Origin: Pseudomonas sp. ADAK18
GTDB taxonomy: Bacteria; Pseudomonadota; Gammaproteobacteria; Pseudomonadales; Pseudomonadaceae
Assembly (NCBI RefSeq): GCF_012935695.1
Contig: NZ_CP052859.1
Location: forward strand, 1,529,001 to 1,593,000
Direction of reading: 5' to 3'
Length of the DNA stretch: 64,000 nucleotides
In this document: positions 33,286 through 42,636 of the stretch, piece by piece
How positions within the stretch are numbered: the first letter of the stretch is position 1
Layout of the letters: each line of letters opens with the position of its first letter
Notes under the pieces: model-generated
Databases searched by the model: none
Seen by the model: only the letters and a program-made list of their open reading frames with translations
Told to the model about the DNA's origin: nothing
Made by a program: the position numbers and the translations under genes

Positions 33286-33983
33286 CGTGCCATCCCCTTG
33301 ATGCCGATGTTGTAGCGCCGCTCCAGGCGTTTGAAGATGCGGTTGGAGAGGGTGGTGATCACCAAGTACACCAGGCCCGCGAGGATCAGGAAATACAGCG
33401 GGTTGTTGGTGGTCTTGCCAGCGTTTTGTGCGGCCTTGACCAAGTCCGATAGGCCGATGATCGACACCAGCGCCGTGGACTTGAGCAGCACTAGCCAGTT
33501 ATTGCCCAGGCCCGGTAGGGCGAAGCGCATCAGTTGCGGGAACAGCACCAGGCGAAAGCGCTGCCAACGGCTCAGGCCGTAGGCGGTTGCGGCTTCGAGT
33601 TGGCCCGCTGGTACGCTAAGGATTGCGCCGCGAAAGTTCTCGGTGAAGTAGGCGCCGTAGATAAAGCCCAGGGTGATGACGCCGGCGGTAAACGGATCGA
33701 TTTCGAAGTAGTCCCAGCCGAGCATCTCGGTCAGATCGTTCAGCCACAGTTGCAGGCTGTAGAAGATCAGCAGGATCAGTACCAGGTCCGGCACGCTGCG
33801 AATCAGCGTGGTGTAGAGCGTGGCCGGGACCCGCAGCAGCTTGACGCTGGAGAGCTTGGCACCGGCGGCGATCAATCCCAGGGACAGGCTCAGGGCCAGC
33901 GCCAGCAGGGCCAACTTGACCGTCATCCAGGCACCCTGGGCCAGCAGTGGGCCGAAGCCCTGCAAGTTGAGGAATTCATTCAT
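33282..33983 (-). CDS. amino-acid ABC transporter permease (HisQ-like)
   Basis: 233 residues from ATG 33983; an open extension of 12 codons upstream has no better ribosome site. Five predicted membrane segments and the EAA-loop sequence QLEAATAYGLSRWQRFRLVLFPQLMRFALP. It pairs with the downstream HisM-like permease. The operon order is binding protein, HisQ, HisM, ATPase, Lrp-type regulator. Confidence 0.9.
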   Translation of the reverse strand: MNEFLNLQGFGPLLAQGAWMTVKLALLALALSLSLGLIAAGAKLSSVKLLRVPATLYTTLIRSVPDLVLILLIFYSLQLWLNDLTEMLGWDYFEIDPFTAGVITLGFIYGAYFTENFRGAILSVPAGQLEAATAYGLSRWQRFRLVLFPQLMRFALPGLGNNWLVLLKSTALVSIIGLSDLVKAAQNAGKTTNNPLYFLILAGLVYLVITTLSNRIFKRLERRYNIGIKGMAR

Positions 33984-34036
33984 GGGGAAACTCTCTATAG
34001 AACGGACGATCATCGGCACATCTTCATCTCCCCCGC

Positions 34037-34146
34037 GTAGCAGCTGTCGAGCTCCAGCGAGGCTGCGTAGGTCGCGCCGCTGTCATCGCGCCTGCTCAAC
34101 ACCGAGGCGCTCTTTACGCAGCCTCGCTGGAGCTCGACAGCTGCTA
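34037..34146. repeat. inverted repeat inside the ABC transporter operon
   Basis: Arms GTAGCAGCTGTCGAGCTCCA and TGGAGCTCGACAGCTGCTAC are perfect reverse complements; inner GCGAGGCTGCGTA/ACGCAGCCTCGC pairing is also nearly complete. It sits in the 247-base gap between the binding-protein gene and the first permease gene, so it could form a stem in the mRNA and uncouple their expression. Confidence 0.85.
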
Positions 34147-34230
34147 CGGCCGGGGGGCTTGCCGGGTGAGGTTCAAGACGGTATCTACGGGAGTGTTATT
34201 TCAAACGTTGGGAGATGCGCAGGCCGTTGT

Positions 34231-35010
34231 TCATTCGTTGTAGATATCCTGATCGCCGAAGTACTTCTTCTGGATCTGCGTGTAGGTGCCATCGGCCTGC
34301 ACGGCGGCGATGCCTTTGTTGATCAGCGCCAGCAATTCCTTGTCGTTCTTGCGCAGGCCCATGGCGATGTCGAGCGGCAGGGTTGGGTCCTTGAAGGCCG
34401 GCCCGGTCTTGAAGTCGGCGCCTTCGGGCTTGGACAGGAAGTTGAGCTGGGCTTCGAGCTTGTCGGTCAGGGTGGCGTCCAGGCGACCGTTTTGCAGGTC
34501 GGCGTAGTTCTGCTCCTGGGACTGGTAAGCCTTGATCTGCGCGCCGAGTTTGGCGAGGTGAGCGCGGGCATAGGCTTCTTGTAGCGAGCCTTGCAGCACG
34601 CCGACTTGTTTGCCTTTCAGCGATTCAGGGGTGTCGCCGAAGTCGGCGCTTTTGCGGGTGATCACCGAGGTCGGGCTGAGGAACAGCCGGTTGCTGAAGT
34701 CGATGACTTTCTGGCGGGCCGGGGTCACGGCCATGGAGGACATGATGGCGTCGAACTTGCGAGCACGCAGGGCCGGGATCATGCCGTCGAATTCGTTGTG
34801 GACCCACACGCATTTGACTTCAAGCTTGGCGCAGATGGCGTTGCCCAGCTCGATGTCGAAACCTTGCAGGCTGCCGTCGGCGGCGACTGACTCGAAGGGT
34901 GGATATTCGGGGAAGACCCCAAAGCGGATTTCTTTCCATTCCTGGGCCTGGGCAGCAGAGGCGCACAAAGGCAGGAGCAGCGCAGCGAAAAGTGATCGGA
35001 GCGGAGTCAT
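34231..35010 (-). CDS. periplasmic amino-acid-binding protein (HisJ/LAO-like)
   Basis: 259 residues. A Sec signal peptide runs to about residue 22 (LCASAAQAQ). Family 3 solute-binding protein: IRFGVFPEYPPFESVAADGSLQGFDIELGNAIC, RKFDAIMSSMAVTPARQKVIDFS, and KQVGVLQGSLQEAY. It resembles lysine/arginine/ornithine- and histidine-binding proteins. It is the first gene of the transporter unit; a strong inverted repeat in the following gap may keep its expression above that of the membrane parts, as in the his transport operon. Confidence 0.9.
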   Translation of the reverse strand: MTPLRSLFAALLLPLCASAAQAQEWKEIRFGVFPEYPPFESVAADGSLQGFDIELGNAICAKLEVKCVWVHNEFDGMIPALRARKFDAIMSSMAVTPARQKVIDFSNRLFLSPTSVITRKSADFGDTPESLKGKQVGVLQGSLQEAYARAHLAKLGAQIKAYQSQEQNYADLQNGRLDATLTDKLEAQLNFLSKPEGADFKTGPAFKDPTLPLDIAMGLRKNDKELLALINKGIAAVQADGTYTQIQKKYFGDQDIYNE

Positions 35011-35416
35011 GTGTATTCCCTATATTTTGTAATTGATGTCAGGGCAGTTAAAAGGTGGAATCAGAATTTTTGTGTCGAGCTGGCTTGTTGTTTGTGGCGA
35101 GCGGGCTTGCCCGCGTTGGACTGCGCAGCAGTCCCTAAACCCGTTACCTCATTTTTTCTGAAAGAACTCTGTGACGTTGATGGGGCCGCTTCGCGACCCA
35201 ACGCGGGGCAAGCCCGCTCGCCACAACGAGCCTTCACTGGCCACAAGAATGCTTCATGAGGGTGCGTTTTTTGTGTCGTTTACCCCCGTTGTGGCGCTCG
35301 GAATGTGCTGTTAAAACGCGGATGTCGGCGGAATCGGCTGTGTCACCCGCAAAATCGGCTTTTTACGCGCTGTTGTCTGGCCCGCCCTGTGCCCAAAGCT
35401 GCAGGCCAGAGCGGTC
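35011..35416. other. intergenic interval with a REPIN, no gene
   Basis: 406 bases between ocd (upstream) and the binding-protein gene. It contains the inverted repeat at 35092-35226. The stretch 35230-35416 shows no ORF with a ribosome site and no clear hairpin. Confidence 0.6.
35092..35226. repeat. REPIN-like inverted repeat (GTGGCGAGCGGGC family)
   Basis: TTGTGGCGAGCGGGCTTGCC at the left and GCAAGCCCGCTCGCCACAA at the right, about 135 bases apart. Same family as 1526-1659. Confidence 0.85.
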
Positions 35417-36463
35417 TCAGGCGCGCTTTTTGTGCTGTGCCGCAGGCCGTTGCGCAAGGCGGGCAAACAGGTCCTTCGGGTTCGCCAGCTCGGGCACCAG
35501 TTCCAGGGTGCTGCCAATGTCCAGCGCCTTCGCCACGTCCAACACGTAACGCAGGGCCGAGTAGTCTTCGATGGCAAAACCCACCGAATCGAACAGGGTG
35601 ACCTGGCGCGTATTTTCCCGGCCGGCCACTTGGCCGTTGATGACTTGCCACAGTTCGGTGACCGGGGAATCTTCCGGCATGTGCTGGATTTCGCCTTCGA
35701 CGCGGCTTTGTGGCTCGTATTCGACGATCACCCTGGCGCGTTCGACGATGCGTCGGTCCAGTTCGGTCTTGCCCGGGCAATCGCCGCCCACGGCATTGAG
35801 GTGCATGCCGGGCTCGATCATTTCGTCAGTAAGAATGGTGGCGTAGGCTTTGTCGGCGGTGACGGTGGTGACGATGTCGGCACCGCGCACGGCCTCGGCG
35901 ACGCTGCTGGCCAGGATCACCTTGATCGCTGGGAATGCCTTGAGGTTGGCGGCCAGTTTGGCGGTAGCTTTGGCGTCGATATCGAACAGGCGGATTTCGT
36001 TGATACCCAACATGGCGTGGAAGGCCAGGGCCTGGAACTCGCTTTGCGAGCCGTTGCCGATCAGCGCCATGCTGCGGCTGTCTTCACGGGCCAGGTAGCG
36101 GGCGACCAGAGCCGAGGTGGCTGCGGTGCGAATCGCGGTGGTCAGGGTCATTTCGCTGAGCAGCACCGGCGCGCCTGTGTCGACATCCCCCAAGGCGCCG
36201 AACGCCATGACCGTGAGCATGCCGCTTTGGGTGTTTTTCGGGTGGCCGTTGACGTACTTGAAGGCGTACAGCGAGGCGTCCGACACGGGCATCAATTCGA
36301 TCACGCCTTCCGGTGAGTGATTGGCCAGGCGTGCGCACTTTTCAAAGTCCTGCCAGCGCAGGTAGTCGGCACGGATGTACTCGGCCATCTCGCTGATGCA
36401 GGTTTGCAGGCCTTTTTGCGACACCAGATAGCTGAGGTCGTTGACGTCGATATAACGGGTCAT
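35417..36463 (-). CDS. ocd: ornithine cyclodeaminase family protein
   Basis: 348 residues from ATG 36463 (AAGGAGT seven bases upstream); the frame is open for another 113 codons, but these overlap the preceding gene. OCD/mu-crystallin fold: substrate-binding N-terminal part (QTCISEMAEYIRADYLRW), then the NAD-binding motif ALIGNGSQSEFQALAFHAM and the late GDCPGKTELDRRI. It converts L-ornithine to L-proline with release of ammonia. It lies 11 bases after the CtlX-type gene, so the pair would take citrulline through ornithine to proline. Confidence 0.9.
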   Translation of the reverse strand: MTRYIDVNDLSYLVSQKGLQTCISEMAEYIRADYLRWQDFEKCARLANHSPEGVIELMPVSDASLYAFKYVNGHPKNTQSGMLTVMAFGALGDVDTGAPVLLSEMTLTTAIRTAATSALVARYLAREDSRSMALIGNGSQSEFQALAFHAMLGINEIRLFDIDAKATAKLAANLKAFPAIKVILASSVAEAVRGADIVTTVTADKAYATILTDEMIEPGMHLNAVGGDCPGKTELDRRIVERARVIVEYEPQSRVEGEIQHMPEDSPVTELWQVINGQVAGRENTRQVTLFDSVGFAIEDYSALRYVLDVAKALDIGSTLELVPELANPKDLFARLAQRPAAQHKKRA

Positions 36464-36474
36464 GGCAGGACTCC

Positions 36475-37401
36475 TTATTGGAATGAAGGGCGGGCGGGCA
36501 AATGCACTTCCGCCAACATGCAGCGGGCACTGCCGCCGCCGATGCGTTCGATGTGGTCGATGTTCACCACCACCGGCCGGGTGTGGCGTTCCACGTGCTG
36601 GCGCTGTGTGGGCTTGAGGGATTGCCAGGCACTGGCGGACATCACCAGCAGCGGCTGGCCGTCGCGGTCGTGGACTTCCAGCATGTTGCCGGCGAAGGCC
36701 TCCAGTTGGTCGAAGTCCAGGGCGAGGATGTCTTTGCCGGTGTCCCGTAGGGAGCGCTCCAGGGTCAGGCGTTCCTGGGTTTCGGGCAGCGCTTGCAGGC
36801 ACACCATGGAGAGGTCGCGGCCGACGCTCATCATTACGTTGCTGTGGTAGATCGGCGCGTGGTGACGGTCGACGGCATGGAACACGCAGACCTGATAGTT
36901 GAGGCGCTCGGCAAATTGGCGCAGGGCATCTTGATGCGTGCGCCCGGAGTGGCAGGCGTAGCTGATACGGTGCTGACGGTCGAGGACCATGCTGCCGGTG
37001 CCCTCGAGGAAGATGTTTTGTTGTTCCAGATGGCTGAGGTCGATGGTGTCGCGGATCGCGAAGCGCTGCTCCAGCACTTGCAGCACGCCTTTATTGCGCT
37101 CCAGTCGTCGGTTCTGGCCTTCCATCGGGTACAGCACCAGGCTGCCGTCGGCGTGGCTGCTCCACCAGTTGTTGGGGAAAATCGAATCCGGGGTATGGGG
37201 CGCCAGGGTGTCCTGCACTACCAGCACTTCCACCCCGTGTTGGCGCAGGGTCTCGACATAACCGTCGAATTCTTCCAGCGCTTTCTGCTGCGCGCCGAGT
37301 GGGTCCAGGGGCGGGCGCTGGAAGCGGTTGTTGATCGCGGTGTCCGGGTTGAAGGCAAAGCGCGCCGGGCGAATCATCAGGACGGTGTTGGTGGTTTGCA
37401 T
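36475..37401 (-). CDS. ctlX: CtlX-type amidinotransferase-superfamily hydrolase (citrulline/arginine utilisation)
   Basis: 308 residues from ATG 37401, with no clear ribosome site; a GTG three codons earlier is possible. Pentein-fold enzyme: VLMIRPARFAFNP at the start, DSIFPNNWWSSHADGS, a central Glu/His region (EGTGSMVLDR, CHSGRTHQDAL) and the catalytic Cys near the end in GGGSARCMLAE. CtlX hydrolyses citrulline to ornithine in Francisella and related bacteria; arginine-deiminase-like activity is an alternative. Ocd lies directly downstream. Confidence 0.83.
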   Translation of the reverse strand: MQTTNTVLMIRPARFAFNPDTAINNRFQRPPLDPLGAQQKALEEFDGYVETLRQHGVEVLVVQDTLAPHTPDSIFPNNWWSSHADGSLVLYPMEGQNRRLERNKGVLQVLEQRFAIRDTIDLSHLEQQNIFLEGTGSMVLDRQHRISYACHSGRTHQDALRQFAERLNYQVCVFHAVDRHHAPIYHSNVMMSVGRDLSMVCLQALPETQERLTLERSLRDTGKDILALDFDQLEAFAGNMLEVHDRDGQPLLVMSASAWQSLKPTQRQHVERHTRPVVVNIDHIERIGGGSARCMLAEVHLPARPSFQ

Positions 37402-37550
37402 GGGGGGCACGGGTCCATGGAGTTGGGCATTGAGGCTATTTTGTGCGCGGTGAAGGAAGAATCCCGGCTGTAGTGAAGGGGTAGCTCAGCCGGGAAAGCT
37501 GAAAAGTGAGGCGTTGCAGCCGAATCGGTTGCGTGGGGATGGAGATTAAA

Positions 37551-37656
37551 ATGTGGGAGCGGGCTTGCTCGCGAAGGCGGAGTGTCAACCGATACATTTG
37601 TGACTGATCCACCGCCTTCGCGAGCAAGTCGAATCGTCGCACCGCCGCTCCCACAT
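37551..37656. repeat. REPIN-like inverted repeat (GTGGGAGCGGGCTTGCTCGC family)
   Basis: ATGTGGGAGCGGGCTTGCTC at the left; the right side reads CGCCTTCGCGAGCAAG followed by a diverged end CCGCTCCCACAT. It lies in the divergent gap between ctlX and the GNAT gene, which is unusual because REPINs favour gene ends. Confidence 0.8.
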
Positions 37657-37700
37657 TGGTATTGTGCTAACAGTGATATCCGTGTCAGGAAGGAGTGCCC

Positions 37701-38591
37701 ATGCCCACTGAAGTCCGTCTCGCCCAAACCACCGATGCCGAGGGCATCAGCCAGGTGATCCTGGCGGCTCTGCATGACAGTAACGCCCGGGATTATCCGG
37801 CTGATGTCATCGCCCGAGTGGCGAGCAACTTCACCCCCGACGCCGTGCTGGCATTGCTCCAGCGCCGAACGGTGCTGGTGGCGGTCCAGGACGAAGGGAT
37901 CGTCGCCACTGCCGCCCTTGATGGCAACGTGGTGCGCTCGGTATTCGTCAACCCGGTGTTGCAAGGGCAGGGCATTGGTCGCCTGCTGATGATCGAAATC
38001 GAACTGCGTGCCCGGGAGGCCGGCGTCACGGTGCTCAATGTACCGTCCTCGCTGACTGCCGAGCCGTTCTACATCAAGCTGGGTTTCCATACGGTGCGCG
38101 ACGTCTACCACGGCAATGAACGCACGCTGGTCATGGAAAAGGCCCTGTCGTCACGTCATCCCATCGGTCTGTATCGCGACCGTCAGCATCGTGGCCAAGT
38201 GATAGCGTTGTGGCAGACAGCCTTCGGTTATGACACCGCACACAATATGCCCGCCTTGGCCATTGATAAAAAACTGGCGGTCAACGATGCCTTGTTCTTT
38301 GTCGCCACGGATAAGAAAGCCGTGATTGGCACCATCCTCGCCGGTTATGACGGCCATCGTGGCTGGCTGTATTCGGTGGCGGTGCATGCCGACTATCGCC
38401 GCCAGGGCCTGGGCGCCTCACTGGTGCGACATGCAGAACAGGCCTTGATTGCCTTGGGCTGCATGAAGATCAACCTGCAGGTCACCAGTGGCAACGAAGC
38501 GGTGGTGGGGTTTTATGAAGCACTGGGGTATGGGGCGGAGCCGAGGATCAGCATGGGCAAGAAGATTGTGGATAATATTTCGAAAGACTGA
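37701..38591 (+). CDS. tandem GNAT-family N-acetyltransferase
   Basis: 296 residues from ATG 37701, with AGGAAGGAG five bases before it; a GTG two codons earlier is less likely. Two GNAT domains are fused: the first at about 5-145 with VNPVLQGQGIGRLLM (acetyl-CoA loop), the second at about 150-290 with VHADYRRQGLGASLVRH. Both pyrophosphate-binding loops look intact. The second half resembles YpeA-like acetyltransferases. The substrates are unknown. It is divergent from ctlX. Confidence 0.85.
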   Translation: MPTEVRLAQTTDAEGISQVILAALHDSNARDYPADVIARVASNFTPDAVLALLQRRTVLVAVQDEGIVATAALDGNVVRSVFVNPVLQGQGIGRLLMIEIELRAREAGVTVLNVPSSLTAEPFYIKLGFHTVRDVYHGNERTLVMEKALSSRHPIGLYRDRQHRGQVIALWQTAFGYDTAHNMPALAIDKKLAVNDALFFVATDKKAVIGTILAGYDGHRGWLYSVAVHADYRRQGLGASLVRHAEQALIALGCMKINLQVTSGNEAVVGFYEALGYGAEPRISMGKKIVDNISKD

Positions 38592-38599
38592 GGAGTAAA

Positions 38600-38723
38600 T
38601 GTGGGAGCTGGGTTTGTGTGGGAGCGGGCTTGCTCGCGAAGGCGGTGGATCAGTCGATATATTCTGCGACTGACACTCCGCCTTCGCGAGCAAGCCCGCT
38701 CCCACACAAGCCCGCTCCCACAT
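38600..38723. repeat. REPIN-like inverted repeat (GTGGGAGCGGGCTTGCTCGC family)
   Basis: Nested arms: GTGTGGGAGCGGGCTTGCTC/GAGCAAGCCCGCTCCCACAC, plus an extra half unit on both sides (GTGGGAGCTGGG and CCCGCTCCCACAT). It lies between the convergent GNAT gene and ilvE. Confidence 0.88.
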
Positions 38724-38741
38724 TTTATTCAGCGGTGTTGG

Positions 38742-39761
38742 TCAGACCTTGACGATCCAACCTTCAGGCGCTTCAACATCGCCGGACTGCACGCCTGTCA
38801 GCTCTTTATAGAGCCTCTGGGTGACGGGGCCGACGTCTTTCTCGCTGTAGAACACGTGCAGCTTGTCCTTGTACTCGATACCACCGATCGGCGTGATCAC
38901 CGCAGCAGTACCGCAGGCACCGGCTTCCTTGAAGTCCGACAGCTTGTCGACGAACACATCACCTTCAACCACTTCCAGGCCCAGGCGGGACTTGGCCAGC
39001 TCGATCAACGACAGGCGAGTGATACCCGGCAATACCGATGGCGAGTTCGGGGTGACGAACGTGTTGTCGTGGGTGATGCCGAAGAAGTTGGCCGAACCGA
39101 CTTCCTCGATTTTCGAGTGGGTTTGTGGATCCAGGTAGATGCAATCGGCGAAGTTGGCTTTTTTCGCCAGGGAGCCCGGCATCAGGCTCGCGGCGTAGTT
39201 GCCACCAACCTTGGCCGCGCCGGTGCCGTTGGGCGCGGCACGGTCGTAGCCGGAGATCAGGAAGTTGTGCGGGGTCAGGCCGCCCTTGAAGTAGGCGCCG
39301 ACCGGGATGCAGAAGATCGAGAAGATGAACTCGGGTGCCGTACGCACGCCGATGTTGTCACCGGTACCAATGACGAACGGACGCAGGTACAGCGCGCCGC
39401 CAGTGCCGTACGGCGGGATGAACCGCTCGTTGGCGCGGACCACGGCCTTGCAGGCTTCGATGAAGGCTTCGGTCGGCACTTGCGGCATCAGCAGGCGTGC
39501 GCAGCTGCGCTGCATGCGCAGGGCGTTCTGGTCTGGACGGAACAGGTTGATCGAACCGTCCTTGCAGCGATAGGCCTTCATGCCTTCGAAGCATTGCTGG
39601 CCGTAGTGCAGGGCGGTGGAGCCTTCACTGATGTGCAGCACGTTATCTTCGGTCAGGGTGCCTTCTTGCCAAGCGCCATCCTTCCAGGTCTGGAGAAAAC
39701 GCTTGTCGGTCTTGATGTAGTCAAAACCCAGCTTGTCCCAATTGATGCTTTCGTTACCCAT
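38742..39761 (-). CDS. ilvE: branched-chain amino acid aminotransferase
   Basis: 339 residues. A class IV PLP aminotransferase of the long BCAT type: STALHYGQQCFEGMKAYR near 48-65, RLLMPQVP, and the PLP lysine in NGTGAAKVGGNYAASL (Lys184). GAGGGTGTC precedes ATG 39761. It transaminates Val, Leu and Ile with 2-oxoglutarate. It lies just downstream of the bkd operon on the same strand, separated by a REP-bearing 226-base gap. Its products in the catabolic direction are the substrates of BkdA. Confidence 0.94.
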   Translation of the reverse strand: MGNESINWDKLGFDYIKTDKRFLQTWKDGAWQEGTLTEDNVLHISEGSTALHYGQQCFEGMKAYRCKDGSINLFRPDQNALRMQRSCARLLMPQVPTEAFIEACKAVVRANERFIPPYGTGGALYLRPFVIGTGDNIGVRTAPEFIFSIFCIPVGAYFKGGLTPHNFLISGYDRAAPNGTGAAKVGGNYAASLMPGSLAKKANFADCIYLDPQTHSKIEEVGSANFFGITHDNTFVTPNSPSVLPGITRLSLIELAKSRLGLEVVEGDVFVDKLSDFKEAGACGTAAVITPIGGIEYKDKLHVFYSEKDVGPVTQRLYKELTGVQSGDVEAPEGWIVKV

Positions 39762-39852
39762 GACACCCTCTATCTCTTGTCAACCGCCTGGTCGAAGGCA
39801 GGCTTGTGGTTTATTTCTGGATGGGCGCAACAATACTTCATTCTTGGCCAGT

Positions 39853-39931
39853 GTGGGAGCGGGGCAGGTGGACCATTCGGCATCTTGGTTGGCCGATCCA
39901 CCGTCATCGCGGGCAAGCCCGGCTCCCACAT
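39853..39931. repeat. REP/REPIN-like repeat with a solo extra unit
   Basis: GTGGGAGCGGGGCAGG at the left; GCGGGCAAGCCCGGCTCCCACA at the right (39910-39931). It is followed by another unit, TGTGGGAGCTGGCTTGTCGG, at about 39934. It sits between ilvE and lpdV. Confidence 0.7.
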
Positions 39932-39987
39932 TATGTGGGAGCTGGCTTGTCGGGTCGCCGCATCGCTGCGATGGCGTCACCGCGGTT

Positions 39988-41364
39988 TCAAAGGTGCAAC
40001 GCATGCCCCAACGCCCGCAGTGCTGCTTCCTGCACCGCTTCGCCCAAGGTCGGGTGGGCGTGAATGGTGCCCGCCACATCTTCCAGCCGCGAGCCCATTT
40101 CCAGGGACAGGCCAAACGCGGTGGACAGCTCCGACACGCCAGCCCCTACCGCCTGCCAGCCGACGATCAGGTGATTGTCGCGCCGTGCCACCACCCGCAC
40201 GAAGCCGGTTTTCGACTCCAGGGTCATGGCTCGGCCATTGGCGGCGAACGGGAAGCTGGACACGATGCAGTCCAGGCCGGCCGCTTTCGCTTCATCGGGG
40301 GTCTTGCCGACCACCACCAGCTCCGGGTCGGTAAAGCACACGGCCGGGATCGCTGCCGGGTTGAATTCGCGGTGTTTGCCGCTGATCAGCTCCGCCACCA
40401 TTTCGCCTTGGGCCATGGCGCGGTGCGCCAGCATGGGCTCGCCGCTCAGGTCGCCAATCACCCAGACATTGCGCATGCTGGTCTGGCAGCGGCTGTCGAT
40501 CTTGATCGCCGAGCCATTCATGTCCAGGTTCAGCGCTTCCAGGTTCCAGCCTTGGGTGTTGGGTTTGCGCCCTACGGCCACCAGCACCTGGTCGGTTTCC
40601 AGGGACAAGGTGTCGCCATTGGGATCGCGCACTTGCAGGGTGTTGTTTTCAAAACCGGTGACACTGTGTTTCAGGTATAGCTTCACCCCCAATTGCTTCA
40701 GGGACTCGGCCACCGGTTGCGTCAGCTCGGCGTCGTAGGCCGGCAGGATGCGATCCTGAGCCTCCACCACACTGACTTCGGCACCGAGCTTGCGATAAGC
40801 AATCCCCAGCTCCAGGCCGATATAACCGCCGCCCACCACGATTAGCCGCTTGGGTACGCTTTTCGGCGCCAAGGCTTCGGTGGACGAGATGATCGGGCCG
40901 CCAATCGGCAGCATCGGCAGGTTGACGCTTTTCGATCCGGTGGCCAGCAGCAGGTGCTCGCACTGGATACGCTGGCCGCCGACTTCCACGGTCTTGCCAT
41001 CGATGACCTTGGCCCAGCCCTGGATCACCTGCACTTTGTGTTTCTTCAGCAGCGCCGCGACGCCGGTGGTCAGGCGATCGACGATGCCGTCTTTCCATTC
41101 CACACTTTTTCCGATGTCCAGGGTCGGTGCGGCAACCTTGATCCCCAGGTTCGAACCCTGGCTATGGTGCATGGTTTGCTGGAACTGCTCGGCGACGTGA
41201 ATCAACGCCTTGGAGGGAATGCAGCCGATATTCAGGCAAGTACCGCCCAACGATTGGCCTTCCACCAGAATGGTCGGGATGCCCAGTTGGCCGGCACGAA
41301 TCGCCGCCACGTAACCGCCAGGGCCACCGCCGATAATCAGCAGCGTGGTATTTAAGGCTTGCAT
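39988..41364 (-). CDS. lpdV: dihydrolipoyl dehydrogenase, E3 of the branched-chain complex
   Basis: 458 residues, matching P. putida Lpd-Val. FAD motif GGGPGGYVA near 12-20, redox disulfide [13 protein letters not shown] (Cys43, Cys48), NAD motif [11 protein letters not shown], and the C-terminal His437/Glu442 pair in HAHPTLGE. It reoxidises the dihydrolipoyl group of BkdB. It is the last gene of bkdA1-bkdA2-bkdB-lpdV; GGAGTAAGCC before ATG overlaps the bkdB stop codon. Confidence 0.96.
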   Translation of the reverse strand: MQALNTTLLIIGGGPGGYVAAIRAGQLGIPTILVEGQSLGGTCLNIGCIPSKALIHVAEQFQQTMHHSQGSNLGIKVAAPTLDIGKSVEWKDGIVDRLTTGVAALLKKHKVQVIQGWAKVIDGKTVEVGGQRIQCEHLLLATGSKSVNLPMLPIGGPIISSTEALAPKSVPKRLIVVGGGYIGLELGIAYRKLGAEVSVVEAQDRILPAYDAELTQPVAESLKQLGVKLYLKHSVTGFENNTLQVRDPNGDTLSLETDQVLVAVGRKPNTQGWNLEALNLDMNGSAIKIDSRCQTSMRNVWVIGDLSGEPMLAHRAMAQGEMVAELISGKHREFNPAAIPAVCFTDPELVVVGKTPDEAKAAGLDCIVSSFPFAANGRAMTLESKTGFVRVVARRDNHLIVGWQAVGAGVSELSTAFGLSLEMGSRLEDVAGTIHAHPTLGEAVQEAALRALGHALHL

Positions 41365-41367
41365 GGC

Positions 41368-42636
41368 TTACTCCAGAAACAGGCTGGCGGGTTGTTCGAG
41401 CAGGCCACGGATGGCCTGGATGAATTGCGCCGCGTCCATGCCATCGACCACCCGGTGATCGAAGGAGCTGGAGAGGTTCATCATCTTGCGGATCACAATC
41501 TGACCCTTGATCACCATTGGCCGCTCAACAATACGGTTTACGCCGACGATGGCCACCTCCGGCAAATTCAGCACCGGTGTGCTGACAATCCCGCCGAGCG
41601 CGCCAAGGCTGGTCAGGGTGATGGTCGAGCCCGACAGTTCATCGCGGCTGGCCTTGCCATTACGTGCGGCGCTGGCCAAACGGGTGATTTCTTCGGCCGT
41701 GCCCCACAGGTTTCGGGCCTCGGCGTGACGCACCACGGGCACCATCAGGCCGATATCGCTCTGGGTGGCGACGCCGACATGCACTGCGCCAAGGCGAGTG
41801 ATGACCTGGGCTTCGTCGTCGTAGCGCGCGTTGATTTGCGGGAAGTCCCGCACGGCCACCACCATCGCTCGCACCAGGAATGGCAACAAGGTCAGTTTGC
41901 CGCGTGTAGCGCCGTGTTTTTCATTGAGGTGCACCCGCAGCTCTTCGAGGGCGGTGACGTCGATTTCTTCCACGTAGCTGAAATGCGCGGCGCGTTGGGT
42001 GGCGTCCTGCATGCGCTGGGCGATCTTGCGGCGCATGCCGATCACCGGGATTTGCTGTTCGTCGTTGCGTTCGGCATACGGGCTGGCCGAGGTAGTGCCT
42101 TTTACGCTGCCTTGCTGCAAGTAGGCCTCAAGGTCTTCATGCAAAACGCGACCGGCCGGGCCGCTGCCCTGGACCAGACGCAGTTGGATGCCAGCATCCA
42201 GCGCATGTTTGCGCACGGCCGGGGAGGCCAGCGGACGCTCATCGGCGTCGCGTGCGACAGGTGCCTGAGCCACAACCGGCTTGGTTACAGGTTTGCTTTC
42301 GACGACTGGCGCCTTGGCTTCAACCTTCGGCGCAGGTGCAGGCGCTGCCTCTTCAACCACGGCTGACAACGCCGACTCCTTGGTATTGCCCGCGCCTTCC
42401 ACTTCAATGCTGATCAAAATACTGCCGACCGCCATGACTTCGCCCGGCTCGCCGCCGAGGGAAATCACCTTGCCATGCACCGGTGAAGGAATATCCACCA
42501 TGGCCTTGTCGGTCATCACATCCGCCAGCACCTGGTCCTCTACCACCAGGTCGCCAACCTTGACGTGCCACACCGACAATTCAACTTCCGCGATGCCTTC
42601 GCCAATGTCCGGCATCTTGATAACGTGCGTGCCCAT
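41368..42636 (-). CDS. bkdB: branched-chain 2-oxoacid dehydrogenase E2 (lipoyl transacylase)
   Basis: 422 residues. A lipoyl domain (1-80, lipoyl lysine Lys44 in TDKAMVDI), a Pro/Ala/Val-rich linker, a peripheral-subunit-binding domain (about 138-175), and a catalytic acyltransferase domain ending SSSFDHRVVDG (His394, Asp398). It moves the branched acyl group from E1 to CoA. ATG 42636 directly follows the bkdA2 stop, with GGAGGT six bases upstream, so translation is coupled. Confidence 0.96.
   Translation of the reverse strand: MGTHVIKMPDIGEGIAEVELSVWHVKVGDLVVEDQVLADVMTDKAMVDIPSPVHGKVISLGGEPGEVMAVGSILISIEVEGAGNTKESALSAVVEEAAPAPAPKVEAKAPVVESKPVTKPVVAQAPVARDADERPLASPAVRKHALDAGIQLRLVQGSGPAGRVLHEDLEAYLQQGSVKGTTSASPYAERNDEQQIPVIGMRRKIAQRMQDATQRAAHFSYVEEIDVTALEELRVHLNEKHGATRGKLTLLPFLVRAMVVAVRDFPQINARYDDEAQVITRLGAVHVGVATQSDIGLMVPVVRHAEARNLWGTAEEITRLASAARNGKASRDELSGSTITLTSLGALGGIVSTPVLNLPEVAIVGVNRIVERPMVIKGQIVIRKMMNLSSSFDHRVVDGMDAAQFIQAIRGLLEQPASLFLE

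Noticed and set aside
36464..36802. N-terminal extension of the ornithine cyclodeaminase frame
   Set aside because: The extra 113 codons overlap ctlX on the same strand and read as Arg/Pro/His-rich shadow; ATG 36463 has a good ribosome site and gives the normal family length.
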